8,953 bases of DNA from an uncultured Opitutia bacterium (lineage in GTDB: Bacteria; Verrucomicrobiota; Verrucomicrobiia; Opitutales; UBA953). The stretch lies in assembly GCA_903840235.1 (NCBI GenBank), contig CAIMFE010000061.1:1-8953 (forward strand). Direction: 5' to 3'. The notes beneath the pieces are model-generated. The model had not been told where the DNA came from, did not search any database, and saw nothing but the letters and a program-made list of their open reading frames with translations. Both the position numbers and the translations under genes were made by a program. Below, one piece after another: positions 7,209 to 8,953 of the stretch (positions within the stretch are counted from its first letter, which is position 1; each line of letters starts with the position of its first letter).

Positions 7209-7235
7209 TTAGACAATTCGATTTTACTCTCTACT

Positions 7236-8585
7236 TTGAACGAGGTGGTTAATCCAACTTCCAGTGAATTAAGCAATCCCCTGCTCGCTGCAGAAAAAGC
7301 ATCGGCAGGCTTAGGCTATGTATCACTCTCATTTCAGGTCTCTGAATTAGATCCCTTGGCGGTATTAGAGACGCTGAATGTATCAGGTGCTCGAAGTTAT
7401 TTCGAAAACCCTTCACTGCATCAAGCGCATGCATCAGGCCCGCCTTTAGTGGAGTGGAAAGGGCGCGGTAAAAATAGATTTAACGAAGCAGATGCTTGGT
7501 TAAGAAAACTCAACGCAAACATTCAGACAATTGGTGGTCTGCCAAGGGTCATTGCGAGCTTTCCCTTTTATCCTGGTAATGATCAGAATGATTTGGAATC
7601 ACATTTATTTTTACCGGCCTGGCAGGTAGTGACTGATGCGGGTGTTACGACTATCACACTTTGCGAAAATGCTACTGCGGGATGTGCAGATAAATTATTA
7701 AAACAAGTGGAACAGTTCCGCGGGTTTATTTATCAAGCCAATCCCCTGCCAGCCCATCAATCTTCTGCTACAGTTTTAAGCGAAGTCGGTGGTGCCTGGT
7801 TCCCCTCAGCGGTCAAGCGTGCGACTGAACTGATTAAAGAAGGCGCCTTCGAAAAGATTGTGTTAACGCGTGCCTTTGATTGGAGAAAAACAGAAAATTT
7901 CAACGTATTCGGGACCCTGCATCGCCTCCGTCGGGCGAATCCCAACTGTAATATTTTCCTTATTAATGAAGCTGCCGCCTCTGTGGTCGGAGCCTCGCCC
8001 GAGACTTTAATTGCCTTATCGGATGCGAATCTAAAGACCGAAGCGGTAGCGGGCACAACGCGACGGGGTGATTCTGCATCCGAAGATGCGAGTTTAGCCA
8101 AAGCACTTCTCGCCAGTGATAAGGATCAACGGGAGCATAGCGCGGTTACCGCATCAATTTTACGACGTTTGAAAATGGTCGGTGTCGTCGGTGCGGCCAC
8201 GCAAACGCCGGAATTATTACGCTTAGGTAATGTGATGCATATTCGCACTCCCGTCATAGGAAAGTTGTCGGCTGATCGCACCTTTTTAGAAGTGGCGGGT
8301 GAATTGCATCCAACCCCTGCCGTGGGAGGCAAGCCACGCGATTTAGCTCTACCCTTTATACCCGGCTTCGAACCTCACTTGCGCGGACTTTATACGGGAG
8401 CCGTAGGTTGGATTCAATCGGACGGCAAAAAAGGAAATCTCTATGTAGCCCTACGTTGTGCCCGTATTTTAGGCAATACGGCACGTGTTTACGCCGGTGC
8501 GGGAATCGTGGCTGGGTCCGACCCCACTCTCGAAAGCGTCGAAACCGAGATGAAATTAAAGACGATTTTAGATTCGCTGATTTAA
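7236..8585 (+). CDS. menF: Isochorismate synthase (MenF/EntC family)
   Basis: A chorismate-binding enzyme of about 449 residues that isomerises chorismate to isochorismate, most likely as the first step of menaquinone synthesis. Family marks: EKIVLTRAF (206-214) with the probable catalytic base Lys207, GASPETL (252-258) with the probable general acid Glu256, VAGTTRRG (271-278), DQREH (297-301), GELHPTPAVGG (355-365), RGLYTGAVGW (383-392), ALRCARI (405-411) and AGAGIVAGSDP (420-430) followed by the metal-binding acidic run to Lys440. VAGT, with Ala where aminodeoxychorismate synthases have Lys (PIKGT), argues against PabB; the overall motif set argues against anthranilate synthase. A siderophore-linked EntC role cannot be excluded, but no siderophore genes are nearby. 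The start is uncertain: TTG at 7236 or GTG at 7245, neither with a ribosome-binding site. The frame is open back to the metG stop (same frame) and no early ATG exists. Confidence 0.9.
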   Translation: MNEVVNPTSSELSNPLLAAEKASAGLGYVSLSFQVSELDPLAVLETLNVSGARSYFENPSLHQAHASGPPLVEWKGRGKNRFNEADAWLRKLNANIQTIGGLPRVIASFPFYPGNDQNDLESHLFLPAWQVVTDAGVTTITLCENATAGCADKLLKQVEQFRGFIYQANPLPAHQSSATVLSEVGGAWFPSAVKRATELIKEGAFEKIVLTRAFDWRKTENFNVFGTLHRLRRANPNCNIFLINEAAASVVGASPETLIALSDANLKTEAVAGTTRRGDSASEDASLAKALLASDKDQREHSAVTASILRRLKMVGVVGAATQTPELLRLGNVMHIRTPVIGKLSADRTFLEVAGELHPTPAVGGKPRDLALPFIPGFEPHLRGLYTGAVGWIQSDGKKGNLYVALRCARILGNTARVYAGAGIVAGSDPTLESVETEMKLKTILDSLI

Positions 8586-8953
8586 ATGAAAATTATTGTT
8601 CAGCGAGTGCTCTCGGCTTCGGTTTCGGTTGACCATAAAATCATATCAGAAATACAAAAAGGCTACCTGCTCTTAGTGGGCATGGGTGCAGCTGATACCG
8701 CCGAGGATGTACAAAGACTCGTCAGTGCAGTTCTTAAAATCCGAATCTTTCCTGATGCGGAAGGTAAGATGCAGTATTCGATTGGTGAAACGGGCGGAGA
8801 AATTTTGGTCGTTAGCCAATTCACTTTACTGGCTAATTTTGCTAAGGGCAATCGACCCTCCTTTCATGATGCAGCGAAACCCGAAGTAGCTAAGCCCTTA
8901 TTTGACGCTTTCGTGGAAGGCCTTAGAGCGCAATTGGGATCCAAGATTTCGAC
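8586..8953 (+). CDS. dtd: D-aminoacyl-tRNA deacylase (DTD), 3' end cut by window
   Basis: The ATG follows the menF stop with no gap (TAAATG), and the frame stays open to the window end: 122 codons plus two bases. The product starts MKIIVQRVLSASVSVD, the typical DTD N-terminus. It contains IRIFPDAEGKM (52-62), GGEILVVSQFTL (70-81) and RPSFHDAAKPE (90-100). The SQFTL signature falls at residues 77-81, as in E. coli Dtd, with Thr80 in the active-site region. The second signature (NxGPVT), near the C-terminus, lies beyond the window; about 25-30 residues are missing from a usual length near 145-150. DTD hydrolyses D-amino acids (and glycine mischarged on tRNA-Ala) from tRNA, a proofreading role that goes with the upstream metG. 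It is probably the third gene of a metG-menF-dtd unit and translationally coupled to menF, as there is no ribosome-binding site. Confidence 0.93.
   Translation, partial: MKIIVQRVLSASVSVDHKIISEIQKGYLLLVGMGAADTAEDVQRLVSAVLKIRIFPDAEGKMQYSIGETGGEILVVSQFTLLANFAKGNRPSFHDAAKPEVAKPLFDAFVEGLRAQLGSKIS

Noticed and set aside
7182..8080. Repeated word GATTCTGCATC at about 7182 and 8070
   Set aside because: An 11-base match within two coding regions in different contexts, with no flanking similarity; most likely chance.
7757..8332. Minus-strand open frames within menF
   Set aside because: The + strand protein has full isochorismate synthase motifs across this stretch; the antisense products show no domain or start signal.
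8408..8889. Alternative + strand frames (8408-8632 and 8686-8889) and a minus-strand frame (8663-8851) near the right edge
   Set aside because: The frame starting at 8586 encodes clear DTD with SQFTL and runs off the window; the others are out-of-frame shadows.

Overview
The window holds eight protein-coding genes, all on the + strand. The first and last are cut by the window edges. Genes are tightly packed: the largest gaps are 102 bp and 93 bp, so no stretch over 300 bp lacks a gene. I see no tRNA, rRNA, mobile element, CRISPR array or long repeat. Base composition looks even throughout by eye, with no sign of a foreign island. The combination of a fused aldolase/short-chain dehydrogenase, LutABC, a menaquinone-type isochorismate synthase, a zinc-knuckle-less MetRS and few Shine-Dalgarno sequences suggests a bacterium of the Verrucomicrobiota/PVC group, perhaps Opitutae. 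This is inferred from protein style without any search, so confidence is moderate.

Region 1 (1-3701) is a catabolic operon. It begins with the C-terminal dehydrogenase half of a RhaEW-type rhamnulose-1-phosphate aldolase/lactaldehyde dehydrogenase. lutA, lutB and lutC follow with a 3-bp gap and then two 8-bp overlaps. The inferred flow is L-rhamnulose-1-P to DHAP plus L-lactaldehyde, then L-lactaldehyde to L-lactate (dehydrogenase half), then L-lactate to pyruvate (LutABC). The C3 fragment of the deoxysugar would thus go to pyruvate within one transcript. A weak terminator-like hairpin follows lutC.

Region 2 (3702-5573) starts with a short regulatory gap carrying a 20-nt imperfect palindrome and a TTGACA box. 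A single 589-aa protein of no recognised family follows. It has a helical N-terminal half rich in His, Tyr and Arg motifs and a beta-rich C-terminal half. That layout resembles alpha/alpha-toroid plus beta-sandwich carbohydrate-active enzymes, but no family can be assigned from the sequence alone. Beside a deoxysugar operon, it is the most likely novel item here.

Region 3 (5574-8953) is a housekeeping cluster: metG (methionyl-tRNA synthetase), an isochorismate synthase (menF/entC family), and the first 122 codons of dtd (D-aminoacyl-tRNA deacylase). Spacings are 27 bp and 0 bp, so they are probably co-transcribed. metG departs from the textbook KMSKS signature (KASKS) and has no zinc-binding cysteines.
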